This document shows, in pieces, positions 11,076-23,824 of a DNA stretch of 64,000 bases; position 1 is the stretch's first letter, and each line of letters opens with the position of its first letter. The DNA is from Hoplostethus atlanticus (lineage: Eukaryota > Chordata > Actinopteri > Trachichthyiformes > Trachichthyidae), in the NCBI GenBank assembly GCA_034670405.1, contig JAXDDX010000005.1, positions 4,283,001 through 4,347,000 of the forward strand, given 5' to 3'. The position numbers and the translations under genes are program-made. Below the pieces are notes generated by a model. That model was not told the DNA's origin, did not search any database, and saw only the letters and a list, made by a program, of their open reading frames with translations.

Positions 11076-12555
11076 AATTTAATTTGAATTACTCAGACAA
11101 GCATTGAAGAACGAGTCACTCGGTCCCCATATTGACCACATCGTGTGAGCAACCAAGCCCTTTGGCTCCTGCCTTGGTTCTTGGTTGTGTGCTCAGTCGA
11201 GGCCAGTCCCCCCCTGGTGGAACGGCTGTGAATGTTTGCGTGGGTTGCAACTCTGTAGGATCCAAGTCCAAGTCTTTGCATCCCAGTGCAGGAGAGGGAG
11301 AACAGATTGTACACTCCGCTTGTTAATGGTTATGCATGTTAAGGTTGTTACACCTTGATGTGGAATGTAAAATAATCTGCTGCGATGGCTGCCAACAGTT
11401 TTGCCATAAATATTCATGGAGTGCAACGCAGAAAAAAAATCGCATTGGTGAACTTTATATATACATAAGATCAAACAGATATCCACATCAAATGTATTGG
11501 CAGGGGAAACATTGGCAAGTGCAGTATTTGTTGATTCCTGTTCCCTGGTCCATTGTGCTACTTAACCCTATCCTTTCCACAGTGCACCCAATGTGCAAGG
11601 AAAGAAAATAATGGAAATCAACTTAACTGCTTATCCACTGTTCCTTCTAAAATAAATGTTATGTGTTATATTTGTAACTCTTATATAATGTTATATTTCA
11701 GTGTAAACTGTTTTGCTCCCTACATGCGTCATTGGTGATGACATCTGTCTCTGTTCCTGTCATGAGAACTTTAGTCAACAAGGCAGGCATGACCTTCAGT
11801 GGCACCAGTACAACCTTCAATCAGTCAAAGAACCATCAATCCAGACCTGGGATTGAAGCTGATATTTTGTGCCAGGAATTATTATTTTTAACTTTGACCG
11901 CTTGCTTGCCCAAAAAATTCCAAAAGAATATCAAGCATTCAGTGTTTCCACTAGAATGTTATTCTTGTTGGGATGGAAAAGTAATTTAGTCCTTGGGACA
12001 CTTCTACTATAAATATGTTATGTTATCAATTACTACATCAGTGATGGTCAGTAAAGCAGACAGTAGTGGTGATCACCAGCAGATTCATTATCTTGATTTT
12101 TCAGTCTGTCAGTTATTCACCAGTGGTGGTTTAATCGATGCATGGGTACAACGCTGCTCTGCAAAGTCTTCGCAGAGAAAAACAAGCCAGAGCGGAGCAG
12201 CTGCGGAGAAAATGGTTTCATAACAAATAGATAAGAAAGGTGGCAGTAAATCAGTCTGGCTTCACTTTCCATCAGATGACCTACTTCTCTAGTTAGATGC
12301 TCCAAAAACACCTTTTTTATGTGTTTGGGAGCCAGGGCCAAAAGAACAGCCAGTGTAAACTGTTGCTGATTTCAGCCACTGAGTTCTTTGCTCATAGAAA
12401 ACAAGAACGAGGTCAACAGAATCACCAATCCTTAAAAATCAACCTTAATTCTACAAAGGCCTATGGATTTTGGGGGGTTTAAGAGCAGGTGAATCATCAA
12501 TTTAAAGGAGTTAAAAGAATTTTATCAAGTATTCCCTTGCATTTATTTTCCATAC
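11076..12555. other. gene-free interval
   Basis: No gene recognised. Several 60-97 codon frames are open by chance on both strands, with no splice borders, repeats or motifs supporting them. Confidence 0.5.
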
Positions 12556-12559
12556 CCAT

Positions 12560-12840
12560 TAATTCTAATTCAGGGTCACTGGGGGCCTGCCTATCCCAGC
12601 ATGCACTGGGCAGAAGGCAGGGAAACACCCTTGACAAAATGCCAGTCCACCACAGGGTGAGCACATAGACATATAAATACACTCACATACAGGTATTTTA
12701 AAGTCTCCTATCCACCTGACCTGCATGTCTTTGGGCTGTGGGAGGAAACCCAGGGGGAACATGCAAAATCCATACAGAAAAGTCCGGGGCCAGGAATCTA
12801 CCCCAGGACCATCTTGCAGTGAGGCAACTAACCAGCCACC
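12560..12840 (+). repeat. LINE 3'-end repeat (teleost type), degenerate
   Basis: Carries cacctgacctgcatgtcttt then gggctgtgggaggaaaccca, plus gggccaggaatctacccc and ccatcttgcagtgaggcaac. The same order of blocks is better preserved at 44,950-45,230. This block order is familiar as a very abundant fish repeat derived from LINE 3' ends. Confidence 0.6.
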
Positions 12841-13040
12841 TTATTTCCCTGCATGAATTTGAAAATCTACCAAAACAGTTTTTTTTACAGAAAGTGCGTC
12901 TAGAAAAAAATCATAGAATGATATTTTTAATTGCTGAAATATTTCAATTTAAAAATTCAAATCAAACAATAATAAAAAATAAATACAATAATAATACAAA
13001 ATAATATATATATATATATATATTATGGTTTCAAAATTGA

Positions 13041-13372
13041 ATAGTGGCCATGGCCATGATTATTGGCTCCCTTTAGAAGATCAATATTGTTGGAGGAAAT
13101 AGATTCCCTTACACTGAACCAAGAAGGGCGTTATGGTCAAGAGGCCAAGGAAGACCCTACTGCTGAAACAGAAACACAAGAGAAAGCCAAGACCCTCCTG
13201 GACAAACTGAAATGTTCTGTGGACCGATGAAACTAAATTAGAGCTCTTTGGCAATGCAGATGTGACGATGTCATCTGATAACATCTGGGTCATTCCCAGA
13301 TGTCGTTGCCGCTGTGTGAAATGGGTGTTAGTATTAGAAAAGGGAGCCAATAATCATGACCATAGCCACTAT
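13041..13372 (+). mobile_element. Tc1/mariner internal-deletion derivative
   Basis: A 332-bp element bounded by inverted repeats of about 37 bp: atagtggccatggccatgat... at 13041 and its reverse complement ending ...accatagccactat at 13372, both including attattggctccct. Between them is a short transposase remnant with VKRPRKTLLLKQKHK and WTDETKLELFG, the latter around the second catalytic aspartate of Tc1 transposases. Most of the transposase is deleted and stops are present. A (TA)n tract lies just left (12,998-13,023). Non-autonomous. Confidence 0.85.
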
Positions 13373-13440
13373 ATGATTTTTTTATAGTGGTATTCTTATT
13401 GTTTGATCCTATGCACATTTCAGGAGATATTGTACATCTG

Positions 13441-15130
13441 CATGTATCAGTTTACAGATATAGCAGACTGATATTGGACTTGGACTATTGGACTATTGAC
13501 TGGCCCAAAATTGGATTTCGGGGGAGGAGGCACTGAAGAGTTTTTTGGCATGAAAAGCATCCCATTTAAATATAGAATAGAATATTGGCACAACATATCG
13601 GCTATTGGCAGCTTCAACCCAAAAATATCAGAATCGCTCCTCAAAAACATGTCAGTCAAACTGAACTTACTAGTGTTAAAATACTGTTCACATTGGTTGG
13701 TTTCTAATGTCTCCATTGAGGACTTTAGCCAGGACGATTTTCCTGGGGATGTGGTCACATTTTGTGGTTGAGCACTGTTAGCATTTAAAAAAAAACAATT
13801 ATAAAAAGTGATTTTTCCCTCCATAACATTCATTACCTATGAGTTCCAGATATGGTTCTTCATGACATTACAGATTCGACTCTGGTGTTTTGCTTTTTCA
13901 GCTTTTTTTTGTAGAGTTTAAAGAGTTTATAGAGCTTTTTTTTTAAAGCTTTTTTTATGCTCAAGAAAATGGATTGAACTGTCCAGGATCACATAAGATC
14001 ACATAAGATCTCATTTTCAGTCATGCCAAAGTTAGTTTATGACTTCCCCATATTTGTTAAGTAGTTTCGCCTCCAGAAAATGTCTGTATTGTGGCACTTG
14101 ATCTGGTTCCAAGTTGAAATGTTTGCTTCATTCGCAGACTTAAAAGATTTTTGCTGCCCTGGAGTATGACATGGGTCACGCTGGGTTTTTACTGTCAGAT
14201 AAATATTTGGGCTTGTTGAATTTTACGAGCAGCTTGTTTGATGATCGGTGGCATTGAAAATGTAAGCATGAAACCAGGTGCCAATATTGTACAGTGGAGT
14301 GAGCGTTCACACAAACCTTCCACAAGTCCCTCTCTAGTGGTGTGTTTTTCTACATGTGAGTCTGCTTGTATTAACACACACACGTGATTCTCATATGGAT
14401 CCCCCGGCTTTGGCCCTCCCAATTGGTGGAATTAAAATCTGGCTTGCGCAGTTCGGCGAATGAGAAGCTAGTGATGATGACGTCAGGGCCAGCTGGACCA
14501 GAGACGACCCCCCAGAACTCCCAGTCGCTCAGTCTGACCTGGGAGCACTATAACTCTGACTCAGCCTCCCACCCACTAGCCTAAACCCTGTGTGTATGTG
14601 TGTGTGTGTGCGTTTGCATTTGTGTACATATGTATGTGTGTGTATGCCACGTTGGTCACACATTAAAGGTTCCGTATTTTTCAATTTTCACTATTTTGTT
14701 TTTTAAATATACAAGCGCTCAGGATAAGAATAATGTTCAGGATGTTTTGTTAAAAAGGGTATTTATTGAATGCATTTGAAGACTAAGACCTCACAGGCAG
14801 AACATGGTGTTGGTGTTGTGTCATAATACACAACACCAGCTCCTGTAATTCAAATGAGGTAAACCTGCTGAGTGGAGGCTTTCTAGTCTAAATGCTGCAA
14901 AGTGGCCTGATTGGTCAGATTCCAGGAATTCTTTACTGAAGGGAGCCAATCAATTGTGATGTGCTTACTGGTCTGAAACTGCTTGGAAAAAAGGTTGTAT
15001 TTCTTTAACCAGTCAAGCAAAATCCAACAATTTAACAATGTCTTCATTAAATATCAGATATGTATATAAATAGAGGAAAATTCTTCTAATTGGGCCCCTT
15101 TAAAAAGTGGTGGAGTGAGATGTGACTCAT
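13441..15130. other. gene-free interval with repeat fragments
   Basis: No gene recognised. The block cggctattggcagcttcaac (about 13,599) resembles cagctatcagcagctttaat at about 34,313, hinting at one more interspersed repeat family. A GT-rich microsatellite lies at about 14,590-14,643. Confidence 0.4.
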
Positions 15131-15159
15131 TTACTGGACATGATACATCAGTGTTGGGC

Positions 15160-15200
15160 ATGTCTCTCTCTCTCTCTCTTTCTTACTCTCTCTTTCCTCT
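15160..15200. repeat. (CT)n microsatellite
   Basis: CT-dominated tract with small interruptions. It creates the Arg/Glu/Lys-rich end of an open frame on the minus strand, which I do not accept as a gene. Confidence 0.8.
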
Positions 15201-15599
15201 CGCTGTGGTTGCCCACTGATAACTCCTGAAGAGTATGTGGATTTGTAATGTGAGTTAACAACATAAGAAGGCTGTGCACCCGTTGACACTCTATCAGCGT
15301 TCTCCACGGAGAGAGGGGGTTCAAATTTAACCTCATGGCTTATTATAGCTTTCAGTATGTCTTCACCTGCAGCAGCCAAAGAGCAGCAGTCACAAGACTC
15401 AACAGCCTCCCTGCCGCCCCGCCATGGCCTCAGCTCCGGCAGGACATGGCAGGGCTTGGACTTTCTCCCATTGGACACCATAGCCTGGCTCAAACGACCA
15501 TACTAAAATAGGACCAGTCAGAAAACACTCATTATATTGTTGTTTTAACGGTTATTTATCAAGGGAATGTTGACAGAGCGCCATGCTGTTTTCCAGCAA

Positions 15600-15795
15600 C
15601 ACCCCACTTCACATCTACACAGGTACGCACATTCCGCTACCCAGTACAACCACTGGCCACTGAGCAGCTCCACTGTAGGATCTAAGGGTTCAGTGCCTTG
15701 CTCAAGGGCACCTCGACAGTTAAGGGAGGGAAGAGTGTAACTTATTAATTTTCCCCATCCACAGCCGGTGCGAGGATTCAAATCAACCACCTTCA
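15600..15795 (+). repeat. Teleost SINE-like repeat
   Basis: Holds gttcagtgccttgctcaagg then gcacctcgacagttaag, and ends with ccggtgcgaggattcaaatc. The first block is a widely dispersed fish repeat and recurs in reverse orientation at 42,505-42,590. Confidence 0.6.
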
Positions 15796-15799
15796 AACT

Positions 15800-18330
15800 T
15801 TCAGTTCAGTCAAGTGTTCATTTTCACAAAGGTGAATCAAAATATCAAAATATCAAAATATATTGGCGATGTCTGGGTTCAGGCCTATAACAGCTTTTGT
15901 TGGGAGAATAGATGTTGAATAATGTCATGAGAATGAGAATAATGTCATCTTACCTAGCTAAGAATATGTTACACGGTTGGAAAACTACCCATTTACAACC
16001 ATACAAGTCACACTTTATGTGACTTATGTGTGCACGCTATTAAGTTTGTTTTGGATACTAAAACCAAGTGAACATCAAGTGAACTAAAGGCTAATAAGGG
16101 AACTCACTCATGTCCCACAGACAGGAGAATGAGTGGAGGACAGTGAGCAGAATTTATTAGTGTAGCTCGATCTCATGAAATTGTTGTACTGGTGCATGCC
16201 GAGGCCCTCAGCAACACAGACCAGTTTCACCAGAGTTTAAATTGGCTCAACTTTTGGGAGGGTGGTCCCGTCAATTGATGGATGTTATCTTGATCGACCA
16301 ATGAGATTTCACTTTATTGCGCTGTGAATGCTGTTGATGATGCGCCCCAAGATTTCTCAATAAAAAAATCCGCTGCATGAGGCTTGTGGGTGACAAGAGT
16401 TAACATATCAGGTGAGCAACAAGCTGGTTTGCTGGTTTGTTAACTGTTTCTATGGCGACCACCTCTTCCAAAATGTACTTCCATGTCTGTTTGTGGAGCT
16501 GAGGAGGAATCTGGTACCCATACACACATCATGCACATTCTGATCTTCCGAATAGAACCGCCGTCCATGCCAGTTAGCTAACGTTAGCATAAAATGCTAG
16601 CTTTGACAGTTTCAAAACTAAAGAAGAAGAAGAGAAATAATAATAATAATAAACCAACACAAAAACAAGACAAGCCCTGTAGTACCCTGCTGTTGCAAAG
16701 TAGCGGTTAGTGGGGATAAACTTTTACCCTGGAAAATCCAACGTTTATTTTGCTCTGTGTGCTTCTCAGTGGGTTGAGGAAGGGGGTGGGGAATACAGGA
16801 TGTCTCCAAGGATCTCCCCACAACCCTCTTCTACCCCTCTGCACCACCTGAGACCCCCGTTCTACCTCTTACGTAAGGGAGAGTTTTCCAGTATGACCAT
16901 TAATCTGTTCATTCTGACGAGCAGATCTCCGTCCCCTCTTGCAGCCAATCGCCATGTTCCCCAAAGGCCAGGCAACTAATCTAGTGGTTAAATAAAGCCT
17001 ATGACGTCCAGGCTCAAGAATCAAATCCAGATTCCACCAGTCATAAACCACCTGAGACCACAGTTCATGTTTGGGTGGGGAATTCATGTCATGTTGATTG
17101 CTACGTCTTTACTCCCATAGCAGGGACGTTTCAACTCTATTGCAACTAACTAACTATAACTTCAATTCTTGTAAATATTATTAGTTTAGTTTCAAGTTGT
17201 CTTTATTTTCATTTTTATTACATATTGTTTGATTTTTGTTTTTTTAAAGTAGAAAAAGTGAAAATCTCATGGCATCCCGTGCAGCCGAATGGAGAAAACA
17301 TTGATCATGATTGTGGAAATGTGAGTGTGAGGTGTCACAGGGCAGGTACGTAGTCTGATAGGCAGCTGTGGCTAAAAGTAGAAAGCACCGTGATGCCACG
17401 GGACCATCATTTGCTCCGGCTTGAACTTGGGTATGAAGGGAATCCACAGGAGTCACCTTCAAAGTGTTGAAAGGAAGGAAGCCGAATGTGGTAATCAACA
17501 GTGCCTTGGCATGGGCATGCTGTTAGATATTGTCACAGAATATTTTGATGTGATATGGAATATTGGCACAGTGTGCCAATACGTCAGTGGGAAACACCAT
17601 ATAAGTACATGCAGGAGGTGTTATCCTATTAGTGAGTACATCCCAGCCATAATCGTTGTTGACCTACACTTTTGCAACAGTCTCCAGAGGTGTTTAGTGG
17701 CACAATGGGGCTTTATTTGTGAATTACACTATTGTTATTCCTCATACTTATTATTCTTCCACTTATTATAATTCTTCTGTACACTTTTTAAAAACAAAAA
17801 TGCAGCTTGAACCGCTTAAGCTATGAACACCATTCAAACTTTAAAATGTTCAGCATATTCAGGAATCAAGTGCTACAATTTTTCAAAGGGGTCCGATTTA
17901 TAATTTAGCAGTTTAAAAGTTTAGCACAATTTAAGTTTATTTGCAACTTTTTGGCCCCCGTTGGGATTGATTGGTGATGGTGATTTGAGTGGGAGGAGCT
18001 ATCTGAAACCGTGAACCTGAGTGTCGATCACAATGTCCAGACCAGAGACTCAAGTTGCGTTTACTGATGAATGAATAGAAAACAATGCTGGACATGAAAT
18101 ATGTATTCAGTTTGATTTGATGGAGCAGATTCCAAACAAATAATTGTGAAACACTTTGTGTGAACATCATGCTCCCCATACACACATGGTAGAATGATAC
18201 TACTTATGTTTTTATCAGTACTAAAACTGTTAGTGCTTTTAATACTACTGCTATTATTACAACTGTAAATACTTTTAATATTTTTATTAGCAAGCAAGCT
18301 TTTTATACTTTTACTACTACTACTACATAG
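15800..18330. other. gene-free interval
   Basis: No gene recognised on either strand; open frames are short and unsupported. A run of ACT/AGT-type trinucleotides begins near 18,200. Confidence 0.45.
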
Positions 18331-18344
18331 CCCCACATAGTGTT

Positions 18345-18403
18345 GGCTATCACCTTTGTAAGTCGCTTTGGATAAAAGTGTCTGCTAAATGACTGTAATG
18401 TAC
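18345..18403 (+). repeat. Fish SINE/LINE tail
   Basis: Contains gtcgctttggataaaag followed by tgtctgctaaatgactgtaa, the conserved tail shared by very many teleost SINE/LINE copies. Only the tail is recognisable. Confidence 0.7.
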
Positions 18404-19329
18404 TAGTACTACAGCTTTCAGTACTGCTACTACTACAACAGTCAGTATTTTTATTACTACATTTTCAAGCTGAAGCAAGCACAGACATTTTCTTCAGAAA
18501 ATGTAACCTTTTCTAGTTGAACTATTGCTTTTCAAACAATTAAACATAACTATTGGTGGTTCCATATAGCAAATAATGGTTCATCAAGTCGTTGTTCAGT
18601 GGTTTTGTGGTTCATCGGTGGTTGTAAATAACCTAAAGAGATGACAGAAAAAGCATTACAAAGCATTTTTCTTCTATGGGGGTGCTATATTTTGCATGTA
18701 ATACCTCAAAGAATCTGCTCTCTACGTCACCAAAAGCAGCTCTCCAATGATTGAGAGCCAAAAGAAACACTTCCTGGATCCTTTCTGAATTTAAACTGTT
18801 TTCAATTCAAATGTCTGATCTCTAGACTCGCTGGAGATTGACTTTAGAGCCACCATTCCCATCCCCAGTGACCTTTTCTATCCAGCTAAAAGGCTTTAAT
18901 TTAACATTGTAAGCTTTCCCATCTATTTAGCCGGTTTTGGGTCAGACTCTGTCCCTTGGATGCACTGCGGTTATGCTGGGTCATGTACTGCGCAATTAGA
19001 AATGTACAGCATAGCGTGTGATGAATGAGAATGTGCTCGGATGGGTGTGCAAAGAAACATAGTGCACGGGACATTATGCAAGTCTCTGGTCTCCGTGAGC
19101 CTGTTTAGTATTCTATGCCATGGTAAGGCCATAAATACTAACACATGTTGTCAACATACAGTATATAAACAAGAACAGTACAACAATTTACTCAAAGGCA
19201 AACCTCTGAGAAGTAATCTTCCATGTTGCTTGTTTGTTTCGATACAAACTGCCAGGCCATGTGTTTGGCGTAGAGGGACGTGGGGAGGTCGTTTTTGGGC
19301 GTGGCTGGATAGGATGAAACTTTAATGAT

Positions 19330-19470
19330 GACCGTGGGGGATTCAACTTTAACATGAAACATTTTGTTGTTTGGTGGCGCATTTTTCCAGCTATCTAAAA
19401 CATCAGTCAGCCCCTCAGAATCAAAGAGCGAAGGGTTCTTTCTAGACCGACGTTCAACCATCACACAAGG
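19330..19470. repeat. Interspersed repeat shared with 51.3 kb
   Basis: The block catcagtcagcccctcagaa then tcaaagagcgaagggttctt recurs at 51,307-51,345 with small differences. The flanks differ, indicating a dispersed element of unknown class. Confidence 0.45.
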
Positions 19471-19865
19471 AGAAATCCATCGGAGAAGAAGCAGAGATAC
19501 CAGTAGCCTCAGAAGACCAGAATGTAATGCAGCCACAGCTTGCGTCTGTGTCGATCTAGCGTCGGTAGTGTGTGGGCACAACACCATCGCATTGTTCTCT
19601 CTGCACTCTCACATTTTTTCGATTGGAAAAACTCACTACGCTATCGCCATCACTCTCCACCTATACAGCACAGAGAACACCCTTCTCTGGGGGTTGACCA
19701 AGGTCATTCTGGGAAACGCAGGAAAGCAGTAACTGAAGTAGAAGTAGGTGTAGAGGGTGTATTTTTCCTTTAAGGTATATGCAATACGTACAGTATATGC
19801 ACACTAGAAGATTCTTTGCAGCTGGATTGTGGGATTGTTTCCCCACCCTACCTCCCTTGTCACAG

Positions 19866-20054
19866 TGCCAGATCAGAGTGGCAGAGCACCCAGTGGAGCT
19901 GGAGCGCTGGTGTGGTCCACCCTTGGGTGACCTCCTGGGGATGTTTATGGACAACGGGGCCGAGGTCACCTTCTCAGTGCTGCGTGGAAATCACACGCTC
20001 CATGAGGTCGTCGGTCAGCTGACCATGGAAAACATCTCTGACGTCTACAAATAA
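19866..20054 (+). CDS. Candidate isolated terminal exon, unknown gene
   Basis: A 62-codon GC-rich segment is bounded on the left by a good acceptor (pyrimidine tract 19,840-19,860, then cacag ending at 19865) and ends in TAA at 20052-20054. It would enter in phase 0. The peptide reads CQIRVAEHPVELERWCGPP, then GDLLGMFMDNGAEVTFSVL and ends ENISDVYK. Its composition and codon use look coding, unlike the surrounding AT-rich DNA. No partner exons were found upstream, so it may be the last exon of a gene lying mostly outside the window, a retained fragment, or chance. I do not recognise the family. Confidence 0.35.
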   Translation, partial: CQIRVAEHPVELERWCGPPLGDLLGMFMDNGAEVTFSVLRGNHTLHEVVGQLTMENISDVYK

Positions 20055-20169
20055 ACAACAAGGGGGAACATCGCATGTTGCACCAACATAACAGCATCGT
20101 TCCATAGTCACACATACACACGCACACAGTTGCATCACAAATCTCCTAGCAACCACAGCTGGCTAAGGC

Positions 20170-20300
20170 TAAATATAATATAATATAATAGTAATACTTT
20201 ATATAACATAAATACTGCTACTACTAGGACTAATAATAATAATAGTGATGATGATGATAATGATTATTATTATTATTATTATTAATAACAATAATATAAT
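20170..20300. repeat. AT-rich simple repeats (TAA, GAT, ATT)
   Basis: Successive ataatataat, taataataat, gatgatgat and attattatt tracts. No gene. Confidence 0.9.
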
Positions 20301-20564
20301 AGGCATAATAATAGGCATAACAAGAATAGACAAGAATACAAGAATATATAGGGAGGCGATACAAATAGGAAGCACATTTAAAATAAAATAGGTTAGAATG
20401 AAAGTTGTCTATAAAAGTCTATAAAAATATATATTTAAGAAGTTATTTCAACGTTGATGGTACATATGCCTGCCTAAGCTCCTCAGGTAGCTCTTTTCAC
20501 AGTCTGATCACAATTATATAACAACCAGGCTAAACAAAGGGGGTCTCTGAAAAAGATAATTGTG

Positions 20565-20730
20565 GTGTGGACAGCTCAGTTGGTAGAGAATGAGACTCCT
20601 TGTTCCTTTAGTTCTAACAACCTTTAGCCCTAGCCCCTTTAGCCCTTGTTGTTTTAACCCTCAACCCTTTAGCCATAGTCCATAGCCCTAGCTCCTTTTA
20701 ATCGTAGTCCCTTTAGCCCTTTAGATCAGG
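20565..20730 (+). repeat. tRNA-like box A followed by ccctttag minisatellite
   Basis: acagctcagttggtagaga (20571-20589) resembles the D-arm/box A of a tRNA or tRNA-derived SINE head, but no box B or second tRNA half follows. Instead there are irregular units of tagccctagccccttt (20,610-20,725). Similar units return at 21,775-21,815. Confidence 0.45.
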
Positions 20731-21819
20731 GGTGAAAGCTTACAGGTACTGGTGGTCAGATGCTTGTTATATACATTATTGAACACAGATGCAGATGAAG
20801 TCAAATGGACATAACAAAGGACATGAATAACAGTGGCTTTAGAGAGTGAGAATATTTACTTGCATGGATTTATGAACATAGGTACATGTGAGTGCGTGAG
20901 TGCAAATGTGACTGTTTATATTTTGTGATGCCCTGACATAATGTCACATATCAGCATATCACATGTTTTTGTGTAAATCCAGAGAAGTTGAATTGTTGAA
21001 TTATTTGAATTACAATAATTAAAATATCATGCGTTCACACCAAACATTGCCCACTTTTAGCACACAAAGTCTGACTTTCAAGAAATGGAAGAAAAGTGAC
21101 GATGAAGCAAGGAAATCCAAGTGTGAGTTTATTTTCTACTGTTCAGGTCCCATCTCCATAGTGTAGCTTTCCTTTTTCCTTTTTGAAAAATTAAAATAGT
21201 CCTTGCTTGCAAACTGTTCTACTAACTGTGAACAGTCTCTCACCCCTTCAGTTTGGGGTTCTGAGGACACAGGAGTCAAACAGTATTTCCTTTGGCATCA
21301 CCACTGGATGTTTTGTCGGTGCAGGTTGCCAGGTCCCCTAAAGTCAGTCATTAACAGTAACACAACTAACACTAACACCAGCAGATCACTACTCCATTGG
21401 TGGATGCTGGCTGCGGTGGCACATCTTAGGCATTTCCCTGTCAGTGGTGATTGAAAGGAGATGGGGAGTATAGCACATATTGGGAACTGTGAGGTTAGTC
21501 CTCGATGAAGCGGACGTAGCTCTCATATGGTCACCTGTTCTTAAATACATCTAATGTAAAATCACTCTAGCTGCCTTTTGCTCAAACTCCGGTTGGCCTG
21601 TCACCTAAAAGGGATTGATGATACAATGTGATTTATTTTGTTCCGCCTTGCAGAAAATCAGCACAGCGATATAACAATCTCTGTATTTCAATAGTCCTCA
21701 ATTAGGGAAGATAAAGGGGGGTCCAGGCTTAAAGTTACAGGGGAACTTGCTTCCCCTGGCCCGCCCCCGAGTCCTAATCCGCCCCTTTAGCCCTAGTCGT
21801 TTCAGCCTTAGCTACTTTC

Positions 21820-21840
21820 TTTCTTTCTTTCTTTCTTTTA
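21820..21840. repeat. (CTTT)n microsatellite
   Basis: Five tandem cttt units at the 3' edge of the LINE remnant that follows. Confidence 0.9.
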
Positions 21841-22440
21841 TTTGTCTCAAACATCAACATTAACAGATCACATTAAAACAGTAAAAGATAAAACACCAAA
21901 CATAAAAGATGAATCAAACAATCGCCATCAGAAAAAAACAAAACAATGGATGTGTTCGAGAAGGAGCAGGAAGAAGCAAAATGCTTATCATGTCCTGCCC
22001 CTTCATCAACAGTGTCATATTAAATAAAATAAAAAATCTTATAAATGAAAAAAGAGAAATATTTACATCATTACATCATATTTACATCATCACACAATGC
22101 AGTACCCTTGCAAACAGTTTCATCATTAAATCAGCATCAACAATTTCATTTACCCTTCTCATTTCTGTATTTCTCGAAAATTATTTTCTTATATTTGTAT
22201 TTAAACTGACATGCTATTGCTTTGCTTGATCGCTTCGTCTAGTCCATTCTACAGAGCCACCCCGCAAACTGAAATACACATACTTTTAAGAGTGGTACAG
22301 ACACAAGGCTGTTTTAAATTAGCTTTCCTTCTTAAGTCGTACCTTCCCTCTCTATCCTTGAACATTTTTTGAAGGTTACCTGGAAGTAAATTAAATACTT
22401 TAGCCCTTTAATCTCTATTCCAAAGCACTTTTTGTTGTAA
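21840..22440 (-). mobile_element. Non-LTR retrotransposon 3' fragment
   Basis: Read on the minus strand, 22,240-22,390 encodes the C-terminal tail of a LINE reverse transcriptase: MFKDREGRYDLRRKANLK, then LKSMCISVCGV, with an in-frame stop where the family usually has a tryptophan. The 3' untranslated end runs to about 21,840 and includes a gcaggacatgataagcattt block commonly seen in fish LINE tails. 5' truncated and dead. Confidence 0.65.
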
Positions 22441-22864
22441 CTTGCTAACCAGCCAGTTGGATAATCTAGCAAAGCAACTGATGTTAATGTTACTGTGCAA
22501 CTACCAGCCACTGCTACCTACTAGCCCAGTACCATTTTTGTACCAATCAGATGTGGATAGTGATGGCTAGCTGACCAGGTGCTATGGTTAGCTAGCTAAG
22601 AAGCTGACATTATCTCAACGCAAAATAGATCAGATTTATCATTGAAGAAATTATCGGTCTCAAGTCAAAAACAACACAGAAATTAAGCATGTCTATTCTA
22701 TACTATTAAGATGAAGTCATAAATTTGAAAATGCTACTAGGTACTTTTTAGCAGCCAATAGCTTCTTTACGATTTGGGAACACTGTGTTGTTGTCCAGAG
22801 GTGTGGACCTCCAATATGGCTGTTTGTGGACGCTTTACGGCTTTACGTCACCTGAAAGCCTTCT

Positions 22865-22905
22865 ATTAATAGCTGCACACACAAACACACACACACACAC
22901 ACATG
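22865..22905. repeat. (CA)n microsatellite
   Basis: Run of ca dinucleotides with two interruptions. Confidence 0.9.
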
Positions 22906-23344
22906 CACAATGACACTTAGTCCCCTCTTTACCCCCACACCGTCCTACTCGAAGGGAGGCCATGAGAAGGTCACCTGTCCCACAAAATAGTGCCAAGCAT
23001 TCATTGCAGCACAGGACCTACCAGGTTACAGTATTTATAGCCACCAGGCTAATCACATGGGATCAGAAAATATTGGGCACTGTGAATGTGTCTGTCAGCC
23101 AGGCAATTCAGCCTGGTTGATTTTGCCGTTACGCTTTGGTCAGGATCTGTTTGGTCAACTGAAAAGCTGGTGAGAGGAAAGGCTTCCATTTATAGCTAGC
23201 AGCTCCACGTGATGACTGCAAAATACACAGCGGAGGGGAATCTAATATGGTAGTGACATTTTTCTTTTGGCAGGGCGACAAGGCAAGGGAGCGCTGTAGG
23301 AAGCTGGAGCCAGGAACCTCCATCAATCTGACAGGAACCAGATT

Positions 23345-23400
23345 ACCCCCCTCCCCCTCTCCCTCCCTCTCCCTCCCTCCTTCCCTCCTTCCCCCGTCTC
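23345..23400. repeat. Polypyrimidine tract (CCCTCTCC-like)
   Basis: About 55 bases made almost only of C and T in irregular ccctctcc units. Pure strand asymmetry of this kind can form triplex DNA; no gene. Confidence 0.85.
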
Positions 23401-23824
23401 ACTCCCGCTCAACCTCAGCCCAATCATCTCAGGAACTTTTTGCTGACCTGTATATTCCCACACATACATACCACTCACCTCTATTTGATATTCATCGGCC
23501 TGTCATCACCTGTTGTGATGGTGTCACAGCGAATGTGACCAATTGCTAGCACCCTCCCCCAGCAGAGATTCTGTTCTCTTTTTGACCTGTACTACATGTT
23601 ATGCGTCGTGCCCTGGCCTTCCTGAAAACTGTCACATGTTTGACTGCAGCAGATTTGCCTGCAGGTGTTTCCGTACTGGCAGGAATCAAGAGGGAAGACA
23701 GCAGACCAAACTGCTGTTCTATACGGTGCAGTTTTACAGTAGAGGGCATTTTCAATTGACTCATGTTCTAAAAAAACAAGCACTCTGAAATGTCCTCAGT
23801 GATCAAACGGAAATTATACTGAGT

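Noticed and set aside
15131..15493. Minus-strand frame of 120 codons with EDILKAI, possibly LINE ORF1
   Set aside because: The resemblance is limited to a few residues and the end is a CT microsatellite; not enough to call.
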